From positions 1-64,000 of the forward strand of contig NZ_JABERI010000001.1 in assembly GCF_013004375.1 (NCBI RefSeq): DNA of 64,000 bases, read 5' to 3'. A program made the position numbers and the translations under genes. Within the stretch, counting starts at the first letter, position 1, and each line of letters begins with the position of its first letter. The notes beneath the pieces are model-generated. The model did no database searches, was not told the origin of the DNA, and saw only the letters and a list, made by a program, of their open reading frames with translations. The stretch comes from Acinetobacter terrae. GTDB lineage: Bacteria; Pseudomonadota; Gammaproteobacteria; Pseudomonadales; Moraxellaceae. Shown one piece after another: positions 1 to 8,340 of this stretch.

Positions 1-59
1 CAAGTTGTTCTTCATAATCTCTTAATGATCTTCTTGCTACTTCGTCAGCAGCAAGCTAG

Positions 60-115
60 GTCGGCTATATTACTCTCTATTGAAAGAAAGTCAACAGGTT
101 TTATTGATTATTTTT
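60..115 (-). promoter_or_regulatory. Strong stable-RNA-type promoter, probably for an rRNA operon left of the window
   Basis: Read on the minus strand there is a -35 box TTGACT (94-89), a 16-bp spacer and a -10 box TAATAT (72-67). A GC-rich discriminator (AGCCGACC) follows the -10, and an AT-rich stretch resembling an UP element lies upstream (about 95-115). This combination is typical of bacterial rRNA promoters. The transcript would leave the window at base 1; its first ~60 nt contain no convincing gene start and end with GAAGAACAACTTG, which I recall from Acinetobacter rRNA leader or spacer regions. That identification is from memory, not a search. The rRNA gene itself is not in the window. 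Confidence 0.55.
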
Positions 116-407
116 AAACTTCTTCAAGACTTCAAGATTCAAACCCTTTAGGCTAAATCCTTGTTTCTCAACAAGTTTTAATCAACATCACCGCCGATGG
201 ATGTGCATTCTACAGTATTTCAGGCCAGGCGCAACCCCTTTTTCCAACCTTTCTTACCACATGGGTATTTTTTAATCGTTTTATCTTTTTTTCCTACATA
301 ATTTGATCAAATTTGTTTTAATACCATCATTCAAAGAACTGTTAATATACTTTATTAGGTATTTTTAGCTTTAAGCACTGGCTTACGATAAAGCTCTAGG
401 ATTTTTT
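116..407. other. Intergenic region upstream of mlaA
   Basis: AT-rich non-coding DNA between the leftward promoter and mlaA. It should contain the mlaA promoter, but I cannot pick an unambiguous -35/-10 pair. No open frame, repeat or RNA gene is evident. Confidence 0.5.
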
Positions 408-1361
408 ATGCGTCACTTTCATTATGTTTGGGCTAGCCTTCTATCTTTAGGCTTGATTTCTCCTGTATGTGCAAATGATTCGATTGATACTTCTGAATCT
501 TCGGCAACAGAAGACCTAAAAACTTCTACAGCAAAAATCCAAACAGCTCAACATCCTCGTCTTGAAGCGTTAAAAGAATTAAAAAATGTTAAAGCGAAAG
601 ATTTAAAAGTAAATGCAAATGCAACCCAACCCGAAAGTCAAAAAGATCCCTTACAACCTTTGAATAGACAGATCTTTGCTTTTAATGATGTGCTAGATCG
701 TCATGTAGCTCGTCCTTTAGCCGTTCAATATAAGGATAAAGTACCCTCTGATGTTCGTGGGTCGTATCGTCAGTTTCGCAAAAACTTAGGTGAACCTTGG
801 AATGTGGTAAATCAACTGATTCAAGGTCGTCCTGTTCGTGCTGCAGAATCTTTAGGACGCTTTACCATTAATACGATTACCTCTTTAGGCTTTGCCGACC
901 CTGCGCGACGTCTTGGTTTGTCTGCTGAAGAAGAAAATTTTGGTACGACATTAGGTTATTACGGCGTTCCCTCGGGTGCATATTTAGTTTTACCGCTTTT
1001 TGGTCCAAGTACATTTCGTGACGGATTGGGTACCATAGTAGACAGTCAGGCGCGCCCACAAAAATACCTTCTGGAAGATCATGATGGGATTTATTGGGCA
1101 GACCAAGCTTTGCGCGGCATTGATGCTCGTTCGCAACTTTTAGATATAGAAGATGTCTTACAAGGCGATAAATATGCTGCAATTCGTGATATTTACTTGC
1201 AACGTAAAAATTTCGCAATTGCAGAAAAAAAAGGGCTAGAATCTGAAAGCATGTTCATTGAAGATGATTTAGATAACACTGAAGATGAAGTGCCAGAAGA
1301 TAATCAAAATAACAGCACAGATGAAATGCAAAACGATGATGTAAACCCAACAACTAAATAA
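408..1361 (+). CDS. mlaA: MlaA (VacJ) family outer-membrane lipid asymmetry protein
   Basis: MlaA sits in the outer membrane with a porin and removes misplaced phospholipids from the outer leaflet, passing them to MlaC and the MlaFEDB transporter. The family signature starts near residue 79 (DPLQPLNRQIFAFND) and runs to about residue 270, including the conserved NLGEPWNVVN and LPLFGPSTFRDG-type stretches. An N-terminal signal peptide ends around residues 21-24. The only cysteine there (SPVC, residue 22) is not a good lipobox, so lipidation is uncertain. Compared with enteric MlaA it has a ~55-residue linker after the signal peptide and an acidic, Asn/Asp/Glu-rich tail of ~45 residues. The gene stands alone, unlinked to the mlaFEDCB operon. 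Confidence 0.9.
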   Translation: MRHFHYVWASLLSLGLISPVCANDSIDTSESSATEDLKTSTAKIQTAQHPRLEALKELKNVKAKDLKVNANATQPESQKDPLQPLNRQIFAFNDVLDRHVARPLAVQYKDKVPSDVRGSYRQFRKNLGEPWNVVNQLIQGRPVRAAESLGRFTINTITSLGFADPARRLGLSAEEENFGTTLGYYGVPSGAYLVLPLFGPSTFRDGLGTIVDSQARPQKYLLEDHDGIYWADQALRGIDARSQLLDIEDVLQGDKYAAIRDIYLQRKNFAIAEKKGLESESMFIEDDLDNTEDEVPEDNQNNSTDEMQNDDVNPTTK

Positions 1362-1471
1362 GTCTTTTCCATTTATTAAAAATATGATCAGTAGAGCGTC
1401 TTTCTTTGCTGATCATTAGCTTGTTATAGTACAACCATACGTTATCACCTTAAGGATCATACAATTTCTTT

Positions 1472-2440
1472 ATGTATTTCATTCAACCGACTCGCAATAT
1501 TCCTTATTTAGATCAGGTTCTAAGTACACTTCCCAGTGTACAAATGATTCACATAGATGATATTGATTTGTATGATCCTACAATTTTAGCGATTGCGGAT
1601 GTACAAGACTATCTGACGCATCAATGGTCACTACCCACCATTGTGTTGGCTTTTGAAAATGAAGGCACAGCTTTAGCCCAAGCTTGGGAGCTGGGTGCTT
1701 TAGCGGGCTGGATTTGGAATAAATTGCCGAGTGATCCAGAAGCATCATTACTGAAAATTGATGCGCAATATAAACGTAATCAAGATAGTCGCGACCTACC
1801 CTCAGCTGCACATTTGCAACAGTGCCTACTTCCCAATCCGATTGAACTAATGAATTATAAAGTTGAAACCCTGTTTCAACCTTCTGCATACCTGTCAGGT
1901 GATTGGTACGATTACTGGAAAATCAGCGATAAAGAAATTATGTTTTATCTGGCTGATGTTTCTGGGCATGGGGTCACCAGTAGTTTATTAACTTCTTGGA
2001 TGGCTGCCTTTCATGGTCGATCTAAAACACCGCGCGAGTTGATTAAAAAGCTCAACGGGATGCTGGTTCAAGAAAATATTGAAAAACATATTACGATGAT
2101 TGCCGGGGTTCTAAATTTAGAAACTCATCAGCTACGTTGGTCCAGTGCCGGACATTATCCTCCTGCAATTATCTTTGAACCGAACCAACCACCGCGAATT
2201 TTAAATACCAGCAGCTTTCCTTTGGGACTCACTGAAGATCTTGAAGTTGAAGAATTTGAATGTGTGTTGAATCGTCAGGCCCGGTTTATTATTTGTTCAG
2301 ATGGTGCACTTGAACCTTTTGATGGCGGACTGAATGAACAATTTGAAAAATTAGTCTTCCATTTACAGAATCAGTCCTTCCAAGCCCCTGAACATGTTGC
2401 AGACGATATTGCGATCCTAAGTTTACGCCGAATGAATTAA
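1472..2440 (+). CDS. gigA: PP2C/SpoIIE-type serine phosphatase, GigA-like
   Basis: Residues ~1-105 form a receiver-like N-terminal region. From ~125 onward there is a PP2C/SpoIIE (RsbU-type) phosphatase domain: metal-binding GDWYD (143-147), LADVSGHG (160-167), CSDGALEP and a C-terminal ADDIAIL. Such enzymes dephosphorylate a serine on a STAS-domain partner; a STAS gene follows about 110 bp downstream. The pair matches GigA/GigB of Acinetobacter baumannii, reported to control antibiotic, stress and virulence responses and to be linked to the nitrogen phosphotransferase system. The family assignment is firm; the gene name rests on the pairing and my recollection of that system. The first 105 residues lack an obvious phospho-acceptor pattern, so this may be a pseudo-receiver. 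Confidence 0.82.
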   Translation: MYFIQPTRNIPYLDQVLSTLPSVQMIHIDDIDLYDPTILAIADVQDYLTHQWSLPTIVLAFENEGTALAQAWELGALAGWIWNKLPSDPEASLLKIDAQYKRNQDSRDLPSAAHLQQCLLPNPIELMNYKVETLFQPSAYLSGDWYDYWKISDKEIMFYLADVSGHGVTSSLLTSWMAAFHGRSKTPRELIKKLNGMLVQENIEKHITMIAGVLNLETHQLRWSSAGHYPPAIIFEPNQPPRILNTSSFPLGLTEDLEVEEFECVLNRQARFIICSDGALEPFDGGLNEQFEKLVFHLQNQSFQAPEHVADDIAILSLRRMN

Positions 2441-2553
2441 TCATATAATCAATACGTTAACTTTCAACTAAGCGATATACGACTCTTGAGCACTTGAGTC
2501 TGTAGTAGCCCTATGTGATAATTTTAGAATCCTTCTCTGCAAATGGCATTTAT

Positions 2554-3072
2554 ATGTCAACAGGTCATGTTGAATATGCAAGCTTGAATGGAACGCATAT
2601 TTTTAAGCTTATTGGCGAAGTGCGTGCCCAATCTTGTATCAGTCTAGACAAACTCCTTAGTAAAATTGAACAGCAATCCAATGTCGTTGGGGCAATCGTA
2701 GATTTAACCCAAACTACATTTATTGACAGCACTGTCTTAGGTATACTTGCCAAGCTTGGTTTAAAGCTGAAACAGACTCACCAAATTCAGGCAGTTATGT
2801 TATCCACCAATCCAGATATTACTACCTTGGCCAATAGCATGGGCTTGGGTCAGGTTTTTGTGATCTTAAATTACTGCGGTGATCCAAAAGTATGTACCCG
2901 TGAATTAATCGAAGAACATATTACTCATAACGCAATGTTAACCACTGTTTTAGATGCACATAAAACATTGATGAAGTTGAATGAAAGTAACCAAAACATG
3001 TTTGAGCCTTTAGTTAAACAATTACAAAAAGAACAGGACACCTTAGAACAAGTGTCTCAACAAAACGTATAA
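2554..3072 (+). CDS. gigB: STAS-domain anti-anti-sigma-like protein, GigB-like
   Basis: A STAS domain occupies roughly residues 3-105. The segment DLTQTTFIDSTVLGIL carries the serine or threonine usually phosphorylated in SpoIIAA/RsbV proteins (IDST). After it comes an acidic, Gln-rich helical tail of ~60 residues, longer than in minimal RsbV proteins. I start at ATG 2554, because an upstream in-frame GTG (2515) would add 13 residues before the first STAS strand; neither start has a clear Shine-Dalgarno. It lies just downstream of the matching phosphatase and is its probable substrate. I see no anti-sigma kinase gene in the window, so the partner-switching target must be encoded elsewhere. 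Confidence 0.8.
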   Translation: MSTGHVEYASLNGTHIFKLIGEVRAQSCISLDKLLSKIEQQSNVVGAIVDLTQTTFIDSTVLGILAKLGLKLKQTHQIQAVMLSTNPDITTLANSMGLGQVFVILNYCGDPKVCTRELIEEHITHNAMLTTVLDAHKTLMKLNESNQNMFEPLVKQLQKEQDTLEQVSQQNV

Positions 3073-3094
3073 AATTATTATTTAGAGCCATCAC

Positions 3095-3919
3095 ATGACT
3101 TTACTCTCTGTTGTACAAATGAATTCCCAAGATGATATTGACGCCAATTTCATCGTGATCGAGTCTTTGATACAACAAAGTAAAGCAGATGGTGCAGAGC
3201 TGATTGTTTTCCCTGAAAACTTTGTCTGTTTTGCAGGTGGAAAGCAACGCGAAACCGCAGCGCAGTTCGAAGCGATTCAACAGCGCTTAGAAAAACTTGC
3301 ACATCAATATCAAATCTGGATTGTGGCGGGCACTCTCCCATGCCCGTTCCGTCCAGATGGCTCTGTTATTACGGATGGTCGTGTACGTACGGTGAGTTTA
3401 TGCATTAGCCCCGAACGTACTGAAGCGCGTTATGACAAGATTCATTTGTTTGATGTTCAAGTCGGTGATGCTGTCGGTGGCTATCAGGAATCTAAATTCT
3501 TTGAACCTGGAACAAATGTAGTCGTTGCAAAAACACCTTTCGGCAATATTGGGCTAATGGTGTGCTATGACTTGCGCTTTCCTGAACTGGCACTCACTTT
3601 ACGTAGCCAAGGTGCAAATATACTGACTGCACCTGCAGCATTTACCTACACCACTGGTCAAATGCATTGGCAGTTACTGTTGCAAGCACGTGCGATCGAT
3701 AGTCAATGTCATGTTTTAGGAGCTGCTCAACAAGGCTGGCATGGTGAAAAGCGTCAAACTTGGGGACATGCAGGTGCTACCAATAGCCGTGGTCAAATTT
3801 TAAATATCATTGATACTGACGGTGCAAGTTTAATTACGGTTCCTTTTGACCTTACTGAACAAGAGGCTGTTCGTGCATCTATGCCTTTAATTCAGCACCG
3901 TAAAATTATTAATTTTTAA
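3095..3919 (+). CDS. Carbon-nitrogen hydrolase (nitrilase superfamily), Nit1-like amidase
   Basis: The Glu-Lys-Cys triad of the nitrilase superfamily is complete: E41 in FPENF, K115 in YDKIHLFD and C157 in VCYDLRFPE. Length (274 aa) and the motif contexts match the Nit1/YbeM group, whose best-known role is hydrolysis of deaminated glutathione; a general omega-amidase role is the alternative. It starts 22 bp after gigB and may be co-transcribed with the gigA/gigB pair. It is cytoplasmic, with no signal peptide. Confidence 0.85.
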   Translation: MTLLSVVQMNSQDDIDANFIVIESLIQQSKADGAELIVFPENFVCFAGGKQRETAAQFEAIQQRLEKLAHQYQIWIVAGTLPCPFRPDGSVITDGRVRTVSLCISPERTEARYDKIHLFDVQVGDAVGGYQESKFFEPGTNVVVAKTPFGNIGLMVCYDLRFPELALTLRSQGANILTAPAAFTYTTGQMHWQLLLQARAIDSQCHVLGAAQQGWHGEKRQTWGHAGATNSRGQILNIIDTDGASLITVPFDLTEQEAVRASMPLIQHRKIINF

Positions 3920-4030
3920 TTCAATTCAGCTTTAAATTTTTACTGTATAAAAATTACAAAATCCCTGCTTATTCTTTCATCAAAATCCCACACGATAACA
4001 GCTCATATCAGAATCACAGGGATCATAAAA

Positions 4031-4456
4031 ATGCCTTTAGAAAAAGCAGTCTATACAGCAAAAGCAAAAGCAACCGGTGGACGTGATGGGCGTGCAACAT
4101 CATCCGATGGAATTTTGGATGTCCAGTTAGCCGTACCTAAAGAAATGGGCGGTGCGGGTGGCGGTACCAATCCGGAACAACTTTTTGCAGCCGGTTATTC
4201 AGCGTGTTTCCTCGGTGCCATGAAATTTGTCGCCAACCGCGATAAATTAAATATCAGTAAAGATGCCTATATCGAAGGTGAAGTGGGGATCGGCCCCATC
4301 CCGACAGGTTTTGGGATTGAAGTGACCTTGAGTATTCATTTAGAAGGTATGGATCAGGCTGAAGCGCAAAAACTGGTCGATGCCGCACATATTGTTTGCC
4401 CTTATTCCAATGCAACACGTGGCAATATTAATGTGACTTTGAATGTGATTACCTAA
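4031..4456 (+). CDS. ohr: Organic hydroperoxide resistance protein Ohr
   Basis: Ohr is a thiol peroxidase of the OsmC/Ohr family that reduces organic and lipid hydroperoxides, usually with lipoyl proteins as electron donors. The two redox cysteines are present: C59 in YSACF and C123 in IVCPYS. An early arginine in GGRDGRA fits the catalytic arginine. At 141 aa it has the usual family length. No ohrR (MarR-type repressor) gene is adjacent, which is unusual because ohrR commonly flanks ohr. A Shine-Dalgarno-like CAGGGAT precedes the ATG. Confidence 0.93.
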   Translation: MPLEKAVYTAKAKATGGRDGRATSSDGILDVQLAVPKEMGGAGGGTNPEQLFAAGYSACFLGAMKFVANRDKLNISKDAYIEGEVGIGPIPTGFGIEVTLSIHLEGMDQAEAQKLVDAAHIVCPYSNATRGNINVTLNVIT

Positions 4457-4468
4457 GTAGAATCTAAA

Positions 4469-4504
4469 TCTATCCTAAAATGAATCAGGTAATTTTAGGA
4501 TAGA
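4469..4504 (+). terminator. Perfect 13-bp inverted repeat after ohr
   Basis: Left arm TCTATCCTAAAAT (4469-4481), 10-nt loop, right arm ATTTTAGGATAGA (4492-4504). It begins 12 nt after the ohr stop. The stem is AT-rich and not followed by a good T-tract, so it may be a weak terminator or an mRNA-end stabiliser. Confidence 0.45.
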
Positions 4505-4548
4505 GTCTATTGATCACTCCTCAACTCTCTCATCTACATGAGCTAGAC

Positions 4549-4686
4549 CTAGTGATCTGATTCACTCAGTAAAGCAAGGTAAATTTCAGGTGGATCTAGC
4601 CATTCGGTAATTGCCCCAAAAAACGCATAAAATTTACTGAATTTTATTAAAAGATAATTTGCTGAGAAAAGTCTTAACAGCATCAT
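4549..4686 (-). other. Unexplained 45-codon reading frame, possibly a gene remnant
   Basis: From ATG 4686 the minus strand encodes 45 residues ending in TAG at 4549. The C-terminal half reads like real protein (AITEWLDPPEIYLALLSESD), while the N-terminal half is hydrophobic and Leu-rich. There is no Shine-Dalgarno, and the frame lies beyond the gspE terminator. It could be the tail of a decayed gene or chance. I recognise no family. Confidence 0.2.
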
Positions 4687-4821
4687 TAACAGATATAAAA
4701 AGCTCAAAACCTAAGATATTTTTACTTTAGAGATGATTCGAACCTGGCAGAAGTTTTATGAAAATGAAATCCAGCGCAATTCAGGTAACCCGACTGTGTC
4801 ATTTCGTCTATAGCTGATGAA

Positions 4822-4854
4822 AAAATTGCCGAACTTTGTTAAGTTCAGCAATTT
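4822..4854 (-). terminator. Rho-independent terminator of gspE
   Basis: On the minus strand the stem AAATTGCTGAACTT pairs with AAGTTCGGCAATTT around an AACA loop and runs into a T-rich tail. It lies 33 nt beyond the gspE stop. Confidence 0.75.
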
Positions 4855-4886
4855 ATCAAATCATAAATAGTAAACAGAATTTGGTT

Positions 4887-6374
4887 TTAGTCCGCCGCTT
4901 CATTGGTGACACGCAGTACTTCTTCCAAGGTGGTTTTTCCTGCCAATACTTTGCGTAAACCATCATCACGAATAGAACCTGACTGTTTGCGTGCATAAGC
5001 TTCAATTTCATATTCCGCAGCATTGCCATGTACCAAACGGCGCATTTGATCATCGACAGGGACAATTTCATAAATGGCGGTACGCCCCATAAAACCGGTA
5101 TGCGAACAGTGTTCACAACCTTTCGGTTGCGGTAACTTCAGTTCAGTAGCGACATCCAAATGGCGGAAAATTTCAGTTTCAAAAGCATCAGCTTCATGCC
5201 ATGTGACACAACGTGGACATAAGGTACGCACCAAACGCTGGGCAATCACACCAATCAAAGAACTGGCGAGCAAGAATGGCTCAATACCCATGTCTTTTAG
5301 GCGTGTGACCGCACCAATTGCAGTATTGGTATGTAAGGTTGAAAGCACCAAGTGACCTGTCAGGGATGCTTGCACTGCAATTTCCGCTGTTTCCAGATCG
5401 CGAATTTCACCCACCATTACCACATCAGGATCTTGACGCAGCATGGCTTTTAAAGCACGCGCAAAGGTCATATCCACTTTGGTATTAACCTGAGTTTGTC
5501 CTATACCTTCCAATTGATATTCAATTGGATCTTCGGCAGTCAAAATATTTTTTGAGCCATCATTCAGGTCAGACAATGCCGCATATAAGGTGGTAGTTTT
5601 ACCCGAACCTGTCGGTCCGGTCACCAGAATAATGCCATGTGGACGATGCACCAGATGGGTTAAACGCTCATAATCCGGCTGCATCAAGCCCAAATGTGTC
5701 ATATTCAAACGCCCGGCTTGCTTATCGAGTAAACGCATAACCACACGTTCACCATGTGACGATGGCAAAGTCGATACACGCACATCCACTTCACGCCCTG
5801 CCAGTCTTAAAGACATACGGCCATCTTGCGGGACACGTTTTTCGGCAATATCCAATTTTGCCATGACTTTAATACGTGACACCAAAAGTGGCGCCAATTC
5901 ACGGCGGGGCTGGACAATTTCACGCAGTTGCCCATCGACACGTAAGCGTACGGATAATTTTTTTTCAAAAGATTCGATATGAATATCGGAAGCACCGACG
6001 CGAATTGCTTCAGACAATAATGCATTGATCAAACGTACAATCGGCGCATCATCTTCCTGATCCATCAGGTCTTCAGCTTCAGGCACTGAGTCCGCCAAAC
6101 TGAGTAAATCGGGATGATCTTCCAGACCTGCAGCCACTTGTTGCGATTCGCCAGTATCTCCGGCAAAGCTTGAACTGAGCAATTGATGAAATTCTTGTTC
6201 GCTACATAATTGATGCTGTGCAGCATGGCCTAAATATCGACGTGCTTCTTGTATAGCCAGCAATGGTGTATTTTCACGGCGCACAATAAATGCCTGATCA
6301 CCCTCGTATCGAAGCAATACGCCATGACGCTTGGCAAAACTATAGGGTATTTGTAATTGTTTAAGTACTTGCAT
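4887..6374 (-). CDS. gspE: Type II secretion system assembly ATPase GspE
   Basis: GspE is the cytoplasmic hexameric ATPase that powers pseudopilus assembly in type II secretion. Visible in order: an N-terminal GspE domain, Walker [13 protein letters not shown], the Asp box, a Walker B/His-box stretch (MVGEIRDLETAEIAVQASLTGHLVLSTLH) split over conserved blocks, and a four-cysteine zinc motif (CPRC...CEHC) near residue 400, which separates GspE from most PilB proteins. I prefer ATG 6374; a TTG one codon upstream only adds one residue. The gene stands alone here. No other gsp gene is in the window, consistent with dispersed T2SS genes in Acinetobacter. Confidence 0.9.
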   Translation of the reverse strand: MQVLKQLQIPYSFAKRHGVLLRYEGDQAFIVRRENTPLLAIQEARRYLGHAAQHQLCSEQEFHQLLSSSFAGDTGESQQVAAGLEDHPDLLSLADSVPEAEDLMDQEDDAPIVRLINALLSEAIRVGASDIHIESFEKKLSVRLRVDGQLREIVQPRRELAPLLVSRIKVMAKLDIAEKRVPQDGRMSLRLAGREVDVRVSTLPSSHGERVVMRLLDKQAGRLNMTHLGLMQPDYERLTHLVHRPHGIILVTGPTGSGKTTTLYAALSDLNDGSKNILTAEDPIEYQLEGIGQTQVNTKVDMTFARALKAMLRQDPDVVMVGEIRDLETAEIAVQASLTGHLVLSTLHTNTAIGAVTRLKDMGIEPFLLASSLIGVIAQRLVRTLCPRCVTWHEADAFETEIFRHLDVATELKLPQPKGCEHCSHTGFMGRTAIYEIVPVDDQMRRLVHGNAAEYEIEAYARKQSGSIRDDGLRKVLAGKTTLEEVLRVTNEAAD

Positions 6375-6467
6375 CAAAGTTTATAATGATGAATAAATTG
6401 ATTTGAGTGTACTCTAAGCATAAGACAGCGTGAAGTCTGTTTTTACTGATTAAGCAATAAAGGAAAT

Positions 6468-7295
6468 GTGCCGTTGTCTAAAATCAATGAATTGATCGAA
6501 CCAGAGCACCCGAATTTGAAATGGTGGGGTGAACACACTTTTGAATTGAATCAGCCTAAAGCATGGCAGTTTGGTTCACTGTTATTTCGTCTTACCCGTG
6601 GCTTACAAGAATGGCGGCTGGAATTTCATCGCCCGCCAGTTCAGTACGACTATGAACAAAAGTGGCATCAAATTGAAGATCCGAATTTTGGTTTTCCACA
6701 ACCGGTCAAAGTAGAACGCTATATGTTCAAGTCAACGCAAAATAAGTTACAGCTTATGCCGCGTTTGGCAGATCGTTCCGTGGTGATCAAACCGGTTGAT
6801 CCGATTTATATTCCTGCCGGACAACGTGGGACACTTTATATTAGTACCCCATTATGGATTGCCGGTTTTGTCGAAGGACAAAAAGATCCGCTGTTTGATA
6901 TTCCAGTGATTCTGCCAAAAGACACCTGGTTTGGCCCGAATCATCGCACTGGGGAAATTTGCTATGCCACTTCGGTCGATGGGCGTACCGAATTACATCA
7001 GTTAAAACCACGTGCTTTTCGCGCTGTCACCCCAATTGAATTTCATAATACCAGTCATCAACAATTGCGTTTTGACCGGATGAATGTGCCTGTTTCTGCA
7101 CTTCCCCTATTCTATAGCGAAAGTACCGGACGGTTATGGACTTCACAAATTAAAGTCTTGCATGAAGGTTCGGATCGACCGCCGCGAATTCGGATTGAAA
7201 ACCGCACCCCACCCCATGCAGGCGAAGTGATGTATCTGCATCCGCCACGTGCTCCCGCAAGTGCTTTGTTTAATATGTTTGATTCATTTTTCTAG
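6468..7295 (+). CDS. DUF432-like conserved protein upstream of an MscS-type channel
   Basis: A 275-aa soluble protein rich in beta-strand-like segments, with no signal peptide, no clear membrane span and no catalytic motif. It probably belongs to DUF432, a family of unknown function often encoded next to small-conductance mechanosensitive channels. That assignment is from memory of context and general sequence character. It starts with GTG (6468), preceded by AAAGGAA; a TTG two codons in has better spacing to that Shine-Dalgarno. The stop is 8 bp before the channel gene, so the two are almost certainly co-translated. An accessory or regulatory role for the channel is the natural guess. Confidence 0.65.
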   Translation: MPLSKINELIEPEHPNLKWWGEHTFELNQPKAWQFGSLLFRLTRGLQEWRLEFHRPPVQYDYEQKWHQIEDPNFGFPQPVKVERYMFKSTQNKLQLMPRLADRSVVIKPVDPIYIPAGQRGTLYISTPLWIAGFVEGQKDPLFDIPVILPKDTWFGPNHRTGEICYATSVDGRTELHQLKPRAFRAVTPIEFHNTSHQQLRFDRMNVPVSALPLFYSESTGRLWTSQIKVLHEGSDRPPRIRIENRTPPHAGEVMYLHPPRAPASALFNMFDSFF

Positions 7296-7303
7296 GGGGC
7301 AAT

Positions 7304-8230
7304 ATGGCAGATTCAAATATTCCAAAAGAAATTACCCAAAGCGTCAAAGGCATTTTTACCAATATCAATACGGAACGCCTGACTGAAATTATCGTTGCGG
7401 TGGTGCTGTGTTTTATCGGTTTTTTAATTGCCCGTTTTGTTTCAAATACTTTTATCCGCACCATCGGTTCACGTTTTAATGCACACCAAAGTCTGGTTTG
7501 GCGACGCGGTATTTTCTACTTCATCTTCCTGATTTTTGTGATGGCCAGTTTAAAAGAAGCCGGCTTTAAACTGAGTGTATTTTTGGGTGCAGCGGGAATT
7601 TTAACCGTAGCCTTGGGTTTTGCTTCACAAACTTCTGCTTCCAACTTAATCAGCGGCTTGTTCCTGATTGGTGAAGGTTCTTTTGAAATTGGCGATACGG
7701 TGCAAATGACTTTAATTCGTGGTCATACCATTGAAGGTGAAGTCATTTCGATTGACTTGCTCTCGGTGAAACTGCTGACTCAGGATAATGTCTATGTGCG
7801 TGTCCCGAATGAACAGCTGATTCGGGCACCCGTCTATAATCTGTCCAAGTTTCCCATTCGGCGTATTCCAATTACTTTAGCCATCAACTTTCATGAAGAC
7901 ATCATTAAAGTTCGTGAAGTTCTGCTAGATGTTGCCAATAAATATCCACTGGTTTTAGCTGATCCGAAACCTGCCGTTACCGTCACAGCCTTCCGTGAAT
8001 CATCCATTGAACTGTTATTTGCGGTTTGGTGTGACCGTGAAAACTTTTTAAAAGTGCGTGATGAGATGCAGGAACGCATTCGTAATGGTTTCCTGGACAA
8101 TCAGATCGAAATTCCTGTACCGAAAATGGGCTTTGTCGATCGTCCTGCGAATGTTCAGCCTTTAAATGAGGAAGATATTGACCAATATGCCAATGCCAAA
8201 GAAGTGAAGCGAGAGGCGGATTTAAAATAG
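7304..8230 (+). CDS. MscS-family small-conductance mechanosensitive ion channel
   Basis: Three N-terminal transmembrane segments (about residues 25-45, 65-85 and 90-130) are followed by the MscS pore-lining helix: VFLGAAGILTVALGFASQTS, rich in Gly/Ala. A cytoplasmic beta domain then runs from FEIGDTVQM to the C-terminus. At 308 aa it is close to E. coli MscS (286 aa). Such channels release solutes during hypo-osmotic shock at the inner membrane. A GGGGCAATATG context gives a good ribosome site, and the DUF432-like gene lies 8 bp upstream. The last ~30 residues are charged and likely unstructured. Confidence 0.92.
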   Translation: MADSNIPKEITQSVKGIFTNINTERLTEIIVAVVLCFIGFLIARFVSNTFIRTIGSRFNAHQSLVWRRGIFYFIFLIFVMASLKEAGFKLSVFLGAAGILTVALGFASQTSASNLISGLFLIGEGSFEIGDTVQMTLIRGHTIEGEVISIDLLSVKLLTQDNVYVRVPNEQLIRAPVYNLSKFPIRRIPITLAINFHEDIIKVREVLLDVANKYPLVLADPKPAVTVTAFRESSIELLFAVWCDRENFLKVRDEMQERIRNGFLDNQIEIPVPKMGFVDRPANVQPLNEEDIDQYANAKEVKREADLK

Positions 8231-8246
8231 TTTTTTAATCATTTAA

Positions 8247-8340
8247 TCCTCCCCAACCCTCCTTTAAAAAGGAGGGAGAATCCAAGCAAACATTTATTTA
8301 GACTCGAGTCCCCCTTTATCAAAGGGGGATTTAGGGGGAT
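8247..8340. repeat. Paired palindromic element, locus 1
   Basis: Two related units face each other. Unit 1 begins AATCCTCCCC and has the palindrome CCCTCCTTT-aa-AAAGGAGGG (8257-8276). Unit 2, inverted, has CCCCCTTT-atc-AAAGGGGG (8310-8328) and ends GGGGGATTT. Both follow the plan AATCC(n)CC..ACC/AAT, GC-rich arm, TTT-n-AAA, complementary arm, GA(A)CTC. The element separates the convergent MscS gene and the DUF2339 gene and could act as a bidirectional terminator. Unit 2 supplies the last codons and stop of the DUF2339 gene. Related pairs lie at 13973-14096, 25081-25194 and 32521-32622. Confidence 0.8.

Larger units (their letters stand above)
4457..4886. other. 430-bp convergent intergenic region between ohr and gspE
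   Basis: The space between the converging ohr and gspE genes holds a 13-bp perfect inverted repeat (4469-4504), an unexplained minus-strand reading frame (4549-4686), a 26-codon plus-strand frame (4733-4813) and the gspE terminator (4822-4854). The region may contain decayed gene material. Confidence 0.5.

Noticed and set aside
1..15. Minus-strand ATG at base 15 (MKNNL...) preceded by AAGAGATT as a gene start.
   Set aside because: Only five codons are inside the window, and the rRNA-type promoter just upstream makes a leader RNA more likely.
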